This document shows positions 27,348 through 37,409 of a DNA stretch of 64,000 nucleotides, piece after piece. Source of the stretch: Fontimonas thermophila (lineage in GTDB: Bacteria > Pseudomonadota > Gammaproteobacteria > Nevskiales > Nevskiaceae). Location of the stretch: NCBI RefSeq assembly GCF_900113085.1, contig NZ_FOOC01000002.1, positions 186,001-250,000 of the forward strand, read 5' to 3'. The notes below the pieces were generated by a model that saw nothing but the letters and a program-made list of their open reading frames with translations, searched no databases and was not told where the DNA came from. Every line of letters starts with the position of its first letter. Within the stretch, counting starts at the first letter, position 1. The translations under genes were made by a program, and so were the position numbers.

Positions 27348-28934
27348 ATGAGCGCAGTCAAAGGCGTCGAAATCACCGGCGCAATGAAACCGGCCTACAA
27401 GAAAATCCTCACTCCGGAGGCGCTCAAATTCGTCGCCACGCTCGTTCGCAAGCATGGCCCGACGCGCGACAAGCTGATGGCCTATCGCGAGGAGCGCCAG
27501 GCTCTCGTCGATGCCAAGAAGCTCAAGCTCGGCTTTCTCAAGGAAACGAAGAAAATCCGCGACGGCAAATGGCAGATCGCTGGCATTCCGGCCGATCTGC
27601 AGGATCGTCGCGTCGAGATCACCGGGCCGGTCGACCGCAAGATGATCATCAACGCGCTCAATTCCGGCGCGAAGTGCTTCATGGCCGATTTCGAGGATGC
27701 CTCCTCGCCGACCTGGGAGCTGATGATGGATGGCCAGGTCAATCTGGCCGATGCCGTGCGGCGCAAGATCACGTACACCTCGCCGGAGGGCAAGGAATAC
27801 AAGCTCAATCCGCAGATCGCCACGCTGATCGTGCGTCCGCGCGGCTGGCATCTGCTCGAGAAACACATCCTCATCGACGGCAAGCCGGCGCCAGGCGCCA
27901 TCGTCGATTTCGGCCTGTTCTTCTTCCACAACGCCAAAGAGCAGATCAAGCGAGGTACGGGGCCGTATTTCTACCTGCCGAAGATGCAGTCGCATCTCGA
28001 GGCGCGGTTGTGGAACAACATTTTCAAGGACGCGCAGAATCTGCTGAAGATCCCGCAGAAGACGATCAAGGCCACCGTGCTGATCGAAACGATCTGGGCG
28101 GCCTTCGAGATGGAGGAGATTCTTTACGAGCTGCGCGATCACATCGTCGGACTCAATTGCGGCCGCTGGGATTACATCTTCAGCTTCATCAAGACGTTCC
28201 GTAATTATGGCGACCGCCTGATTCCGGATCGCCTGGGCGTGACGATGGACAAGCATTTCCTCGACAGCTACTCCAAGCTGCTGTGCCAGGTCACTCACAA
28301 ACGCGGCGCGCAGGCGATGGGCGGCATGGCGGCGTTCATCCCGACCAAGGATCCGGCCAAGAACGAGGAAGTGTTCGCCAAAGTCCGCGCCGACAAGCTG
28401 CGCGAGGTGATGAATGGCCACGACGGCACCTGGGTGGCGCATCCAGGGCTCGTACCGGTGGCGATGGCGGTATTCGACGAGCACATGCCGCAGCCCAACC
28501 AGATCGACAAGAAGTTCCCCGAGCGCAGAATCAAGGCCGAGGACTTGCTCCAGCTGCCGGAGGGGCAGATCACCGAAGGCGGTTTGCGTAACAACATCAA
28601 CGTCGGCATCCAGTACATCGAAGCCTGGATTCGCGGCAACGGCTGCGTGCCGCTGCACAACCTAATGGAAGATGCGGCCACCGCCGAGATTTCACGGGTT
28701 CAGGTCTGGCAGTGGCTCAAGCATGGCGCCAAGCTCGCCGACGGGCGCACCGTCACGCGCGCGCTGGTGCTGGCGATGATCGACGAAGAGCTCGCCGGCA
28801 TCCGCAAGCAGCTCGGTGACGAGCGCTACTACCAGGGCCGTTTTGCAGAAGCAGCGGGCCTGTTCGCGCGTCTGGCGACTGCCCCGCAGTGCGCGGACTT
28901 TTTGACGCTGCCGGCTTACGACTATCTCGACTGA
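27348..28934 (+). CDS. aceB: Malate synthase A
   Basis: Condenses glyoxylate with acetyl-CoA to malate, the second glyoxylate-shunt step. It has 528 residues, the length of isoform A rather than the ~720 of isoform G. MADFEDASSPTWELMMDGQ, LIVRPRGWHLLEKH, YLPKMQSHLEARLWN, VLIETIWAAFEMEEILYELR, LNCGRWDYIFS and MGGMAAFIP cover the active site, including the catalytic Arg in RPRGWH and the Glu/Asp metal ligands. The following gene is isocitrate lyase, after a 314-base gap that contains a terminator and a promoter. Confidence 0.96.
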   Translation: MSAVKGVEITGAMKPAYKKILTPEALKFVATLVRKHGPTRDKLMAYREERQALVDAKKLKLGFLKETKKIRDGKWQIAGIPADLQDRRVEITGPVDRKMIINALNSGAKCFMADFEDASSPTWELMMDGQVNLADAVRRKITYTSPEGKEYKLNPQIATLIVRPRGWHLLEKHILIDGKPAPGAIVDFGLFFFHNAKEQIKRGTGPYFYLPKMQSHLEARLWNNIFKDAQNLLKIPQKTIKATVLIETIWAAFEMEEILYELRDHIVGLNCGRWDYIFSFIKTFRNYGDRLIPDRLGVTMDKHFLDSYSKLLCQVTHKRGAQAMGGMAAFIPTKDPAKNEEVFAKVRADKLREVMNGHDGTWVAHPGLVPVAMAVFDEHMPQPNQIDKKFPERRIKAEDLLQLPEGQITEGGLRNNINVGIQYIEAWIRGNGCVPLHNLMEDAATAEISRVQVWQWLKHGAKLADGRTVTRALVLAMIDEELAGIRKQLGDERYYQGRFAEAAGLFARLATAPQCADFLTLPAYDYLD

Positions 28935-28948
28935 GTGACAAAGCCCAG

Positions 28949-28986
28949 GCCGTGCGCCGGCCCATCGGTCGGCGCACGGCGTTTCT
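28949..28986 (+). terminator. Terminator after malate synthase
   Basis: GCCGTGCGCCG pairs perfectly with CGGCGCACGGC around a 10-base loop, followed by GTTTCTT. It is 15 bases past the malate synthase stop and implies that isocitrate lyase has its own promoter. Confidence 0.7.
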
Positions 28987-29096
28987 TCCTGCGACCCGGC
29001 TTACGGTGAGGCAAGCCCGCGCCCGCGGCGTCGGCGCTGGCCCTATACGGGCTTTTTGACTGACAGCGATGACAGCGCGCGGTGACGCCAAAGTGC

Positions 29097-29127
29097 TTGT
29101 GCGTTGCAAAATGATTGCCGGTATAAT
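29097..29127 (+). promoter_or_regulatory. Possible promoter of isocitrate lyase
   Basis: A perfect TATAAT (29122-29127) lies about 120 bases before the isocitrate lyase ATG. The best -35 (TTGTGC at 29097) is 19 bases away, so the -35 match is weak and an activator may be needed. The remaining leader, 29128-29248, shows no other clear element. Confidence 0.5.
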
Positions 29128-29248
29128 CGCGCCCCCTAAAGCGGCGCCCTGCGCGGGTTCGGCTCCGGACGCTCGGGAATCGCCGCCTGGCCTTACGAAA
29201 CGATGAAGGCCGTGATCGGTTTCTTTCACCCCGAGAGGACTGCTGCAC

Positions 29249-30556
29249 ATGACTCGCGACGAGCAAATCAAGGCCCTTGAACACGACTGGGCGACCAACC
29301 CCCGCTGGAAGAACGTCAAGCGCACGTACTCCGCCGCCGACGTCGTCCGTCTGCGCGGCAGTCTCCAGATCGAGTACACGCTCGCCAAGCGCGGTGCCGA
29401 AAAGCTCTGGCGTCTGATCAATGGCGAAGCCAAGAAAGGCTATGTCAACGCCTTTGGCGCGATCACCGCAGGACAGGCGATGCAGCAGGCCAAGGCGGGC
29501 CTGGAAGCCGTGTATCTGTCCGGCTGGCAGGTCGCGGCCGACGGCAACACCTCTGAAACCATGTACCCGGACCAGTCGCTGTATGCCTACGACTCGGTGC
29601 CGACCATGGTTCGCCGCATCAACAACACGTTCAAGCGCGCCGACGAGATCCAGTGGGCGCGCGGCATCGGCCCCGGCGACAAGGAGTTCATCGATTATTT
29701 CCTGCCGATCGTGGCGGATGCCGAAGCCGGCTTCGGGGGTGTGCTCAATGCGTTTGAGCTGATGAAGAACATGATCGCCGCCGGTGCGGCCGGCGTGCAT
29801 TTCGAGGACCAGCTCGCGGCGGTCAAGAAGTGCGGCCACATGGGTGGCAAGGTGCTGGTGCCGACGCAAGAGGCGATCGAAAAGCTCATCGCCGCGCGCT
29901 TTGCCGCGGACATCATGGGCGTGCCGACCATCGTGCTCGCCCGCACCGACGCCGAGGCCGCCAACCTCCTCACCTCCGACCACGACCCCAACGACAAGCC
30001 CTTCTTGACCGGTGAGCGCACGCAGGAAGGCTTCTTCCGGGTCAAGAACGGGCTCGAGCAGGCGATCTCCCGCGGTGTCGCCTACGCGCCGTATGCGGAT
30101 CTCGTCTGGTGTGAAACCGGTACACCGGATCTCGGCTTTGCGCGCGAGTTCGCGCAGGCCATCCACGCCAAGCACCCGGGCAAGCTGCTCGCCTACAACT
30201 GCTCGCCCTCGTTCAACTGGAAGAAGAACCTCGACGACAAGACCATCGCCGAATTCCAGGACAAGCTTTCCGAGCTGGGCTACAAGTATCAGTTCATCAC
30301 CCTGGCCGGCATCCACATCAACTGGTTCAACACCTTCCAGTTCGCGTACAACTACGCACGCGGTCAGGGCATGAAGCACTACGTGGAGATGGTGCAGGAG
30401 CCGGAGTTCAAGGCCCGCGAGAAGGGTTACACCTTCGTCTCCCACCAGCAGGAAGTCGGCGCGGGCTACTTCGACGACGTCACCACCGTCATCCAGGGCG
30501 GTTCTTCCTCGGTGCAGGCGCTCAAGGGTTCGACCGAAGAAGAGCAGTTCCACTGA
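29249..30556 (+). CDS. aceA: Isocitrate lyase
   Basis: Splits isocitrate into glyoxylate and succinate, the first glyoxylate-shunt step. It has 435 residues. The catalytic loop is [14 protein letters not shown], with Cys 194 by the E. coli analogy. Also present are [41 protein letters not shown] and [16 protein letters not shown] 29249 follows GAGAGGACTGCTGCAC. No AceK kinase gene follows, so isocitrate dehydrogenase control must be encoded elsewhere or be different. A strong terminator ends the gene. Confidence 0.97.
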   Translation: MTRDEQIKALEHDWATNPRWKNVKRTYSAADVVRLRGSLQIEYTLAKRGAEKLWRLINGEAKKGYVNAFGAITAGQAMQQAKAGLEAVYLSGWQVAADGNTSETMYPDQSLYAYDSVPTMVRRINNTFKRADEIQWARGIGPGDKEFIDYFLPIVADAEAGFGGVLNAFELMKNMIAAGAAGVHFEDQLAAVKKCGHMGGKVLVPTQEAIEKLIAARFAADIMGVPTIVLARTDAEAANLLTSDHDPNDKPFLTGERTQEGFFRVKNGLEQAISRGVAYAPYADLVWCETGTPDLGFAREFAQAIHAKHPGKLLAYNCSPSFNWKKNLDDKTIAEFQDKLSELGYKYQFITLAGIHINWFNTFQFAYNYARGQGMKHYVEMVQEPEFKAREKGYTFVSHQQEVGAGYFDDVTTVIQGGSSSVQALKGSTEEEQFH

Positions 30557-30585
30557 GAACGGCAAGGCAGCATCGTCGGTTCAGC

Positions 30586-30616
30586 AAAACCCCCGGACCC
30601 TCCGGGGGTTTTGTTT
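30586..30616 (+). terminator. Strong Rho-independent terminator of isocitrate lyase
   Basis: AAAACCCCCGGA and TCCGGGGGTTTT form a perfect 12-bp stem around CCC, followed by GTTTT. Confidence 0.93.
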
Positions 30617-30703
30617 TGGACAGTCTTTATCGATGCATCCACAATCAGCCAGCATTGATTGCCAAGGTGCGCTCCAATCACGCCTGGACACGGGAGTATG
30701 ACC

Positions 30704-32020
30704 ATGACTGCGGAGTCGATGCACCGTTCATGGCCGAGTCGCCAGACGCTCAACGAGGAATTGTTCCGTCGCCCGCCGGTTCCAGTGCCGACTGGAGCCT
30801 GGGTGCTGCACACCGCCTACCTGCAAGACACGGAGCAGAGCGCACGATCCATTGAGCAGTTGCGCCGGGGTGCGGCAGCGGGCAAGCGCATGGCTGCAGG
30901 GGATGGTCGCAGCGCTGAAATCCTGCGCTGGGGCGCAGGTCTGCTCAAATGGGAGCGGCATACCGAATTCACCAGCTATACCTGGGTCCTGCCCGGTTCG
31001 CCGACCGAACCGTTCGCGCCGGATTCCGGTATTGCAGAGATTCTGGACTGGCAGGCGCGGATCATCGGCCAGATGCTGGTCGCGACCCGTCTGCGGACCT
31101 TGCCGGAGGCAGATACGCCTCTGCGCGCGGCGGCCTATGCTGCGCTCGACGCGGAGGCGCCGGCCAGTCTCGTTCTGGATGGGGAAGCCGAGATTCGGGT
31201 GGATTGCCGCATCCATCCCGACGATGAATGCACCCATGTGCTCTTGCTCGATCGCGGGCTTGGTGATGCCCGCCGTTCCCGCCTGGTGCAGCGTCTGCTG
31301 GAAATCGAGACATACCGGATGCTGGCCTTGCTCGGTTTCCCGGTCGCCCAGTCGCTCGTGCATGAGCTGCACCATCTCGAAGAGCGCTTGCAGGTGCTGG
31401 TTGCTGCGGTCGCGCGGGTCGATGCTGCGGCCGGAGCCGACGAGGACCGGCAACGGTTGAGTGATTTGCTGGCGCTGGCGTCGGAGATCCAGCGGCTTTC
31501 GACCACGCACGTGTTCCGTTTCGACGCTTCCTTGGCGTATCACGAGCTGGTCGAGAACCGCTTGGCCGGTCTGCGCGAGGAACGTCTGCCCGGACAGCAG
31601 CGGCTGGGTAGCTTCCTGCGCCGGCGGCTGACCCCGGCGATGAAAACGGTGGGTACGGTCCGTCAGCGCTTGGAGATGTTCGCGGCACATATCGACCACA
31701 CCGCGTCACTGTTGCGCACCCGTGTGGAGCTGGGTTTACAGCAGCAAAATCGCGAATTGCTCGCGTCGATGAATCGGCGTGCGGCCTTGCAGTTGCGCCT
31801 GCAGCAGACCCTCGAAGGGTTGTCGGTGGTCGCAATCAGTTATTACGGCGTCGGCCTGGTCTATTACCTGGCGCGTGCTCTGATGAGCTTGGGATTGCGT
31901 CTGGATCCTTATGCCGCCGCCGGCGCGGCTGTACCCTTTGCAGTGGCAGGTGCGTGGTGGAGTGTTAGACGTGTGAAAGCAATCCTGCGTACCGGGGATC
32001 ATATCGATCCGCCGGATTGA
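30704..32020 (+). CDS. DUF3422-family membrane-anchored protein
   Basis: A ~438-residue protein recognised as DUF3422 by HRSWPSRQTLNEELFRRPP, LRWGAGLLKWERHTEFTSYT, PGSPTEPF and a C-terminal membrane hairpin (VVAISYYGVGLVYYLARAL and YAAAGAAVPFAVAGAWW). The middle is a long helical, probably coiled-coil region. Two ATGs compete (30698, 30704); GGGAG at 30692-30696 fits 30704 better. Function is unknown. It stands alone between the isocitrate lyase terminator and the tRNA genes. Confidence 0.85.
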   Translation: MTAESMHRSWPSRQTLNEELFRRPPVPVPTGAWVLHTAYLQDTEQSARSIEQLRRGAAAGKRMAAGDGRSAEILRWGAGLLKWERHTEFTSYTWVLPGSPTEPFAPDSGIAEILDWQARIIGQMLVATRLRTLPEADTPLRAAAYAALDAEAPASLVLDGEAEIRVDCRIHPDDECTHVLLLDRGLGDARRSRLVQRLLEIETYRMLALLGFPVAQSLVHELHHLEERLQVLVAAVARVDAAAGADEDRQRLSDLLALASEIQRLSTTHVFRFDASLAYHELVENRLAGLREERLPGQQRLGSFLRRRLTPAMKTVGTVRQRLEMFAAHIDHTASLLRTRVELGLQQQNRELLASMNRRAALQLRLQQTLEGLSVVAISYYGVGLVYYLARALMSLGLRLDPYAAAGAAVPFAVAGAWWSVRRVKAILRTGDHIDPPD

Positions 32021-32065
32021 ATCCGCATCATACGCGGGAAATGCCAGCGCCAGGAGTGTTTGAAT

Positions 32066-32141
32066 TGGCGTCCCCACGGGGATTCGAACCCCGGTTACCG
32101 CCGTGAAAGGGCGATGTCCTAGGCCTCTAGACGATGGGGAC
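32066..32141 (-). tRNA. tRNA-Glu (anticodon TTC)
   Basis: The reverse strand reads a complete 76-base cloverleaf beginning GTCCCCATCGTCTAGAGGCC, with the anticodon loop CTTTCAC (anticodon TTC), the T loop GTTCGAATC and an encoded CCA. The acceptor stem GTCCCCA pairs with TGGGGAC. It is downstream of tRNA-Ala on the same strand, probably co-transcribed. Confidence 0.98.
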
Positions 32142-32246
32142 TCGACGGGGATATCCACCCATCAAGCCGCCGAACCGGCGCGGTGGGGACCCTGATCTCT
32201 CCACCCCGGGCGGTTCGTGATGACTTGACGCAACTGCCGAAACGGT

Positions 32247-32322
<76 letters not shown>

Positions 32323-32337
32323 ACACCAGGGGCGCGC

Positions 32338-32343
32338 ATTATA
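32338..32343 (-). promoter_or_regulatory. -10 element of the tRNA-Ala/tRNA-Glu operon
   Basis: On the reverse strand TATAAT lies 15 bases before tRNA-Ala and is followed by a GC-rich discriminator (GCGCGCCCC), typical of stringently controlled stable RNA promoters. The -35 region is poor and overlaps the inverted repeat at 32351-32367. Confidence 0.65.
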
Positions 32344-32350
32344 CCCAAAC

Positions 32351-32367
32351 GGTTTCTGATTGAAACC
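32351..32367 (-). terminator. Weak stem-loop after the RNase T2 gene
   Basis: GGTTTC and GAAACC form a 6-bp stem around 5 bases, followed on the reverse strand by GTTTG. It lies 17 bases past the RNase T2 stop and just before the tRNA promoter. A weak terminator or chance symmetry. Confidence 0.35.
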
Positions 32368-32383
32368 TGGAAATTGGACTTTT

Positions 32384-33025
32384 TTATGGCCGCTCTACCA
32401 GCTGCCCGGGCACTGGCCGGATTTGCACCGACGAGCGGCAGCGATCTTCGACATCGGCGCCGCAGCGGCGCAATTGAAAGTCGCGGTCCAGGCAGATGCG
32501 GATTTCGCTGAGCCAGCTACCGCGGCATTGCACGGCGATGCCGTCGGGCTGCAGGCGGGGATTCACCTCGATGAAGGCGCGCTCGATCGCATCGACGCTC
32601 GTTTCGATGCGTTCGGTCGGCGCGCGCAGCATCGGCGGGATCGACACAAGGCGCCATGCGCGTTCGACGTTCAGGAAATACTCCTGCATCGGCAGGCCGC
32701 TGCAGCTGCCGTGCTTGCGCCATTGGCGCTGGATGAGTTCGGTGCTGGGCATCAGCGGCAGCATGCGTTCGATCAGCTCTTTCGGGACGCGGCTGCGCTC
32801 GCCGCAGTAGTCCGGATAGCCTTGCTCATGCTGTGGCCACAGGCCATGTACGATGAAGCCGTGCGCATAAGTGCACTGCTCGGCGGCGGGTTCGGACCGG
32901 CAAAACTGCGGGGACCAGGACAGCGCGAGAATCCAGTAATCGAACTCCCCGGGGCGATCGGCGGCGTGTACCGGCGCGCCGAGCGCGCAGAGGACCGCCA
33001 GCCCGATCCCGACCCATGTTTTCAA
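32384..33025 (-). CDS. RNase T2-family ribonuclease, exported
   Basis: A 213-residue protein with a signal peptide ([19 protein letters not shown]) and an RNase T2 fold: [12 protein letters not shown], first active-site segment [12 protein letters not shown], and second segment [11 protein letters not shown]. The canonical second segment is HEWxKHG, so the first His and the Glu are Arg and Gln here, while the Lys-His pair is kept; activity may be reduced. I chose TTG 33025 because it overlaps the PEP synthase stop as TTGA and begins the signal peptide exactly. A periplasmic RNA-scavenging role is likely by family. Its coupling to ppsA is unusual. Confidence 0.85.
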   Translation of the reverse strand: MKTWVGIGLAVLCALGAPVHAADRPGEFDYWILALSWSPQFCRSEPAAEQCTYAHGFIVHGLWPQHEQGYPDYCGERSRVPKELIERMLPLMPSTELIQRQWRKHGSCSGLPMQEYFLNVERAWRLVSIPPMLRAPTERIETSVDAIERAFIEVNPRLQPDGIAVQCRGSWLSEIRICLDRDFQLRRCGADVEDRCRSSVQIRPVPGQLVERP

Positions 33026-35394
33026 GCGCGTTGTCCTGCAAGAAACAGCCACGTTTCGACCACCGTGTCCGGGTTGAGTGACATCGATTCGATCCCTTGC
33101 TCCACCAGCCAGCGCGCGAGTTCCGGATGGTCCGAGGGACCCTGCCCGCAAATACCGATGTATTTATTGTGCTTGCGGCACGCCTGAATCGCCATTTTGA
33201 GCATGGCCTTGACTGCATCGTTGCGTTCATCGAACAAATGCGCGACCAGGCCGGAGTCGCGGTCCAGGCCCAGCGTCAACTGGGTCATGTCATTCGATCC
33301 GATGGAAAATCCATCGAAGTATTCTAAGAACTGCTCGGCCAGCACGGCATTGGACGGCAGCTCGCACATCATGATCAGCTCAAGGCCGTTGTCGCCGCGG
33401 CGCAAACCGTTGGCGGCAAGGATTTCGATGACCCGGCGGGCCTCGTCGACCGTGCGCACGAACGGGACCATGATCTTGACGTTGGTCAGCCCCATTTCGT
33501 CGCGCACGTAGCGCAGGGCGCGGCACTCCAGATCGAAGCAGGGCCGGAACGATTCGGCGATGTAGCGGGAAGCCCCGCGGAATCCGATCATCGGATTTTC
33601 TTCATGCGGTTCGTAGCGTCTGCCTGCGATCAGGTTGGCGTATTCGTTGGATTTGAAGTCGGATAGGCGCACGATCACCGGCTCGGGGGCGAATGCTGCG
33701 GCGATCGTCGATATGCCTTCCGCCAGACGTTTGACGAAGTAATCGACCGGCGAGCCGTAGGGGGCGATCATTGGATCGATGATGCGGCGTTCGTCCGGCG
33801 ACAGGTGCTCGTATTCGAGCAGGGCCTGCGGATGGATGCCGATCTGGCGGTTGATGATGAACTCCAGTCGCGCAAGGCCGACGCCGCGATGGGGCAGTGC
33901 AGCGAAATCGAAGGCCTGCTCCGGCGTGCCGACGTTCATCATGATTTTCACCGGGATCTCCGGCATTTTGTCGAGCGCGACTTCATCGACCGTGTAATCG
34001 ACGTTGCCGGCATAGACATGGCCGGTGTCGCCCTCGGCGCAGGAGACAGTGACTTCGACGCCATCTTCGAGCACCTGGGTGGCGTTGCCACAGCCGACCA
34101 CCGCGGGAATGCCGAGCTCGCGGGCGATGATCGCGGCATGGCAGGTGCGGCCGCCACGGTTGGTGACGATGGCGCTGGCCCGCTTCATGATCGGTTCCCA
34201 GTCGGGATCGGTCATGTCGGTGACCAGCACATCTCCGGGCCGGACGCGGTTCATCTGTTCGATCGACGTGAGGATGCGCACCGGGCCGGCCCCGATTTTC
34301 TGACCGATGGCGCGGCCGCTGGCGAGCACGGTGCCCTTGTGCTTGAGCCGGTAGCGACGCAGGACGTTGGTTGAGGCGCGCGATTTCACCGTCTCCGGAC
34401 GCGCTTGCAGAATGTACAGCTTGCCGTCGATACCGTCCTTGCCCCACTCGATATCCATCGGCCGGCCATAGTGACGCTCGATGATCAGCGCCTGGCGGGC
34501 GAGTGTTTCCACTTCCGCATCGCTCAGACAGAAGCGGTTGCGTTCGGCTGGCGCAACATCGACGAATTCCACCGTCCGGCCGAGCGAGGTGTCCGTGCCA
34601 TAAACGAGCTTGCGCGCTTTTTCGCCGAGGCCGCGGCGCAGCACGGCGGGACGGCCGGCCTCGAGCGCCGGCTTGTAGACATAGAACTCATCGGGGTTGA
34701 CGGCCCCCTGGACCACCGCCTCGCCCAGACCGTAGGAAGCCGTGATGAAGACGGCGTCCTTGAAGCCGGATTCGGTGTCCATCGTGAACATGACCCCGCT
34801 GGCGCCCTTGTCCGAACGCACCATGCGCTGTACCCCGGCGGACAGCGCGACGGCGGCATGGTCAAAGCCGTGGTGCACGCGGTAGGCGATCGCGCGATCG
34901 TTGTAGAGCGAGGCAAAGACTGCCTTGATCGCACCCAGGACGTTGTCGATGCCGCGCACATTCAGGAAGGTTTCCTGCTGTCCGGCGAAGGAGGCATCGG
35001 GCAGATCCTCGGCCGTCGCCGAGGAGCGCACCGCCACCGAAATCTCCGCGCCGGATTCGGCGACGAGTTGTGCGTAATGGTTACGGATGTCTTGTTCGAG
35101 GGCGGCGGGAAAGGGCGCCGCGGCGACGGCAGCACGAATGGCACGGCCGGTCTGTGCGAGCTGCTCGACGTCATCGACGTCGAGCGAGGCCAGCATGTCC
35201 TGGATGCGCCCGGCCAGATTGTCGTGTGCCAGGAATTGCCGGTAGGCCGCGGCCGTCGTTGCAAAACCATTGGGTACGCTGACGCCGGATGCGGCCAGGT
35301 TGCGGATCATTTCCCCTAGCGAGGCATTCTTGCCGCCGACGATCTCGACGTCGGCCATACTCAACTCCGAGTACCACAGGACGTTCTTGCTCAT
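33022..35394 (-). CDS. ppsA: Phosphoenolpyruvate synthase
   Basis: Converts pyruvate and ATP to PEP, AMP and phosphate, the entry to gluconeogenesis from C2/C3 compounds. It has 790 residues. The N-terminal ATP-grasp domain starts [20 protein letters not shown] with [10 protein letters not shown]. The phosphorylated His is in [18 protein letters not shown]. The C-terminal PEP-binding barrel ends with [12 protein letters not shown]. It is divergent from ppsR (71 bases between starts), which controls it post-translationally. Downstream it is coupled to an RNase T2 gene. Confidence 0.97.
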   Translation of the reverse strand: MSKNVLWYSELSMADVEIVGGKNASLGEMIRNLAASGVSVPNGFATTAAAYRQFLAHDNLAGRIQDMLASLDVDDVEQLAQTGRAIRAAVAAAPFPAALEQDIRNHYAQLVAESGAEISVAVRSSATAEDLPDASFAGQQETFLNVRGIDNVLGAIKAVFASLYNDRAIAYRVHHGFDHAAVALSAGVQRMVRSDKGASGVMFTMDTESGFKDAVFITASYGLGEAVVQGAVNPDEFYVYKPALEAGRPAVLRRGLGEKARKLVYGTDTSLGRTVEFVDVAPAERNRFCLSDAEVETLARQALIIERHYGRPMDIEWGKDGIDGKLYILQARPETVKSRASTNVLRRYRLKHKGTVLASGRAIGQKIGAGPVRILTSIEQMNRVRPGDVLVTDMTDPDWEPIMKRASAIVTNRGGRTCHAAIIARELGIPAVVGCGNATQVLEDGVEVTVSCAEGDTGHVYAGNVDYTVDEVALDKMPEIPVKIMMNVGTPEQAFDFAALPHRGVGLARLEFIINRQIGIHPQALLEYEHLSPDERRIIDPMIAPYGSPVDYFVKRLAEGISTIAAAFAPEPVIVRLSDFKSNEYANLIAGRRYEPHEENPMIGFRGASRYIAESFRPCFDLECRALRYVRDEMGLTNVKIMVPFVRTVDEARRVIEILAANGLRRGDNGLELIMMCELPSNAVLAEQFLEYFDGFSIGSNDMTQLTLGLDRDSGLVAHLFDERNDAVKAMLKMAIQACRKHNKYIGICGQGPSDHPELARWLVEQGIESMSLNPDTVVETWLFLAGQRA

Positions 35395-35465
35395 GTACTT
35401 TCTGATTCGATCACAGCAGGTAAAGTTGACGCACCGCGGTTATTGCCGCGTCCTGACGGACTCCG

Positions 35466-36290
35466 ATGGCTGCTTCCAGACCCGTATTTTTCGTCTCCGA
35501 CGGCACCGGCATCACGGCCGAGACGCTGGGCAACACGCTGCTGACCCAGTTTGAGGGGCTGGTCTTCGACACGGCCACTTTGCCATTCGTCAATACCGTG
35601 GAGCGGGCGAAAAGCACCGTGGACTATATCAATTTCATCGGCAGCCAGACGGGCCAGCGGCCACTGGTCTTCAGCACGACCGTCAACGATGAGGTGCGCG
35701 CGATCCTGCGCGGCGTCAAGGGCCTGTTCATCGATTTATTCGACCGCTTCATCCACGAGATGGAAAAGGAACTGGCGGTCCGCTCGACCCATGCCCAGGG
35801 GCGTGCGCACGGTCTGGCTGATCCTCGGCGCTACCACGATCGCATCGAAGCCGTGAGCTATGCGATGGAACACGACGATGGCGCCTCCACCCGCGACTTG
35901 TCGCGCGCCGATGTGATCCTCATCGCCCCCTCCCGATGCGGCAAGACGCCGACGAGCATGTACTTGGCCTTGCAGCACGGCTTGTATGCGACGAATTTTC
36001 CGCTCACGCAAGATGATCTAGACCATCTGCGCCTGCCGTCGGCGCTCAAAGGACTGGAGTCGCGCTGCTTTGGTCTGACTTCCGATCCGGAACGGCTGGC
36101 GCAGGTACGCACCGAACGTCGTCCGGGATCGCGCTACGCCTCGCTGTCGCAATGCGCCTACGAACTGCGCCAGGCCGAGCAGCTCTACCGGCGCTTCGGG
36201 ATTCCGTTCGTGAACTCGGCGAACATGTCCATCGAAGAGATCGCGGCGGTCGTGATGCAGGAAAAACACTTGCGCAAGCCGACTTTTTGA
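35466..36290 (+). CDS. ppsR: PEP synthase regulatory protein (kinase/pyrophosphorylase)
   Basis: Bifunctional DUF299 protein of 274 residues. It inactivates PEP synthase by ADP-dependent phosphorylation of a Thr and reactivates it by phosphate-dependent dephosphorylation. Motifs: RPVFFVSDGTGITAETLGN at the N-terminus, the P-loop-like SRCGKTPTSMYLA in the middle, and NSANMSIEEIAA near the end. It is transcribed away from ppsA and placed so one divergent region can serve both. Confidence 0.95.
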   Translation: MAASRPVFFVSDGTGITAETLGNTLLTQFEGLVFDTATLPFVNTVERAKSTVDYINFIGSQTGQRPLVFSTTVNDEVRAILRGVKGLFIDLFDRFIHEMEKELAVRSTHAQGRAHGLADPRRYHDRIEAVSYAMEHDDGASTRDLSRADVILIAPSRCGKTPTSMYLALQHGLYATNFPLTQDDLDHLRLPSALKGLESRCFGLTSDPERLAQVRTERRPGSRYASLSQCAYELRQAEQLYRRFGIPFVNSANMSIEEIAAVVMQEKHLRKPTF

Positions 36291-36343
36291 AGACTCGCGG
36301 CTGGTGACGGGTATCCTATTGGCCCCTGTGCCGATCGCATGCC

Positions 36344-36943
36344 GTGAGCACCTACAGTCCGCGCCTGAATCGTTTGATCGAAGCCTTGCGCCGTTTGCCG
36401 GGAGTGGGTCCCAAGTCGGCGCAGCGCATGGCTTTTCACCTGCTCGAACGCGAGCGCGACGGCGCACGCCAGCTCGCGCTCGCCATTGGCGAGGCACTCG
36501 AGGGTATCGGGCGTTGCCCGAGCTGCCGGATGTTCTGTGAGGACGAGGCTTGCCGGTATTGCACTCCCGAGCGCAGCGCGGGTGGCCATTTGTGCGTCGT
36601 CGAGGGTCCGGCGGATCTCGTGGCGATCGAGCACGGCACGGCGTACCGCGGGCGCTATTTCGTACTCATGGGCCGGCTGTCCCCGCTCGACGGCATCGGT
36701 CCCGACGAGCTCGGTCTGCCGCGCCTGGCGGCGCTGCTCGACGAAGGCTGGGTGCGCGAGGTGATCATTGCAACCAATCCGACCGTCGAGGGTGAAGCGA
36801 CGGCTTACTATCTGGCCGAGATGGCCAAGGCACGGGGGATCAAGGTCAGCCGCATCGCCCATGGCGTGCCGATGGGGGGTGAGCTCGAGTATGTGGATGC
36901 CGGCACACTCGCCCATGCGCTTTCCGGGCGCACTGCGGTCTGA
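36344..36943 (+). CDS. recR: Recombination protein RecR
   Basis: Recombination mediator that works with RecF and RecO to load RecA on gapped DNA. It has 199 residues: a helix-hairpin-helix [20 protein letters not shown], a four-Cys zinc finger [16 protein letters not shown], and a Toprim domain with [15 protein letters not shown]. It begins with GTG 36344, 53 bases after ppsR. In most gammaproteobacteria recR follows dnaX and ybaB; here it follows ppsR. Confidence 0.95.
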   Translation: MSTYSPRLNRLIEALRRLPGVGPKSAQRMAFHLLERERDGARQLALAIGEALEGIGRCPSCRMFCEDEACRYCTPERSAGGHLCVVEGPADLVAIEHGTAYRGRYFVLMGRLSPLDGIGPDELGLPRLAALLDEGWVREVIIATNPTVEGEATAYYLAEMAKARGIKVSRIAHGVPMGGELEYVDAGTLAHALSGRTAV

Positions 36944-37038
36944 GACTCAACGGCTGATGTCGCGTGACGTGTCCGGAAGGCGGGTCTGCAACAGGCGCAG
37001 GGCAGCATCCGGTGAGGTGGGGTGATGCCACCTGCGCT

Positions 37039-37374
37039 TCATGCGAGCAGTGCGTCGATCTTGGCCGCGCAGATGAAGTCGTTCTCGGTGAGGCCGTTCA
37101 CCGCATGGGTCCAGTACCGTATGGTGACCGTGTTGTACCCGAAGTGGATGTCGGGATGGTGGTCCTGGGTATGTGCGATCCACGCCACCGCATTGACGAA
37201 TGCCGTGGTCTGCCAGTAGTTGTCGAAGCTGAAGCGGGCCTCGATCATCTTGCCGTCCTCGACCAGATGCCAGCGCGCATCGAGCTGCTTCTTCAGGCTG
37301 GTTGCGGCGGCCAGATCCAGTGGCGGGACACCGCCTTCGCAGGGCACGCACGTCTTTTTGCTCAACTCGGACAT
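37039..37374 (-). CDS. phhB: Pterin-4a-carbinolamine dehydratase
   Basis: Small enzyme of 111 residues that recycles the pterin cofactor of phenylalanine hydroxylase. The active-site segment is DHHPDIHFGYNTVTIRYWTH, followed by LTENDFICAAKID, the family ending. ATG 37374 gives MSELSKKTCVPCEGG. It lies 35 bases after the cystathionine lyase stop, apparently as the last gene of the transsulfuration operon; no phenylalanine hydroxylase gene is in the window. Confidence 0.92.
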   Translation of the reverse strand: MSELSKKTCVPCEGGVPPLDLAAATSLKKQLDARWHLVEDGKMIEARFSFDNYWQTTAFVNAVAWIAHTQDHHPDIHFGYNTVTIRYWTHAVNGLTENDFICAAKIDALLA

Positions 37375-37409
37375 GACGGTACTCGGGTTGTGCCGAAAGC
37401 AGGCAGATT

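Noticed and set aside
28922-30565. Long open frame (about 547 codons) on the reverse strand across isocitrate lyase
   Set aside because: Antisense to aceA with its full set of motifs. The translation is low-complexity His/Arg/Gly/Asp-rich shadow sequence.
32143-32246. Third tRNA between tRNA-Glu and tRNA-Ala
   Set aside because: The gap has some GC-rich pairing but no T-loop or anticodon arm.
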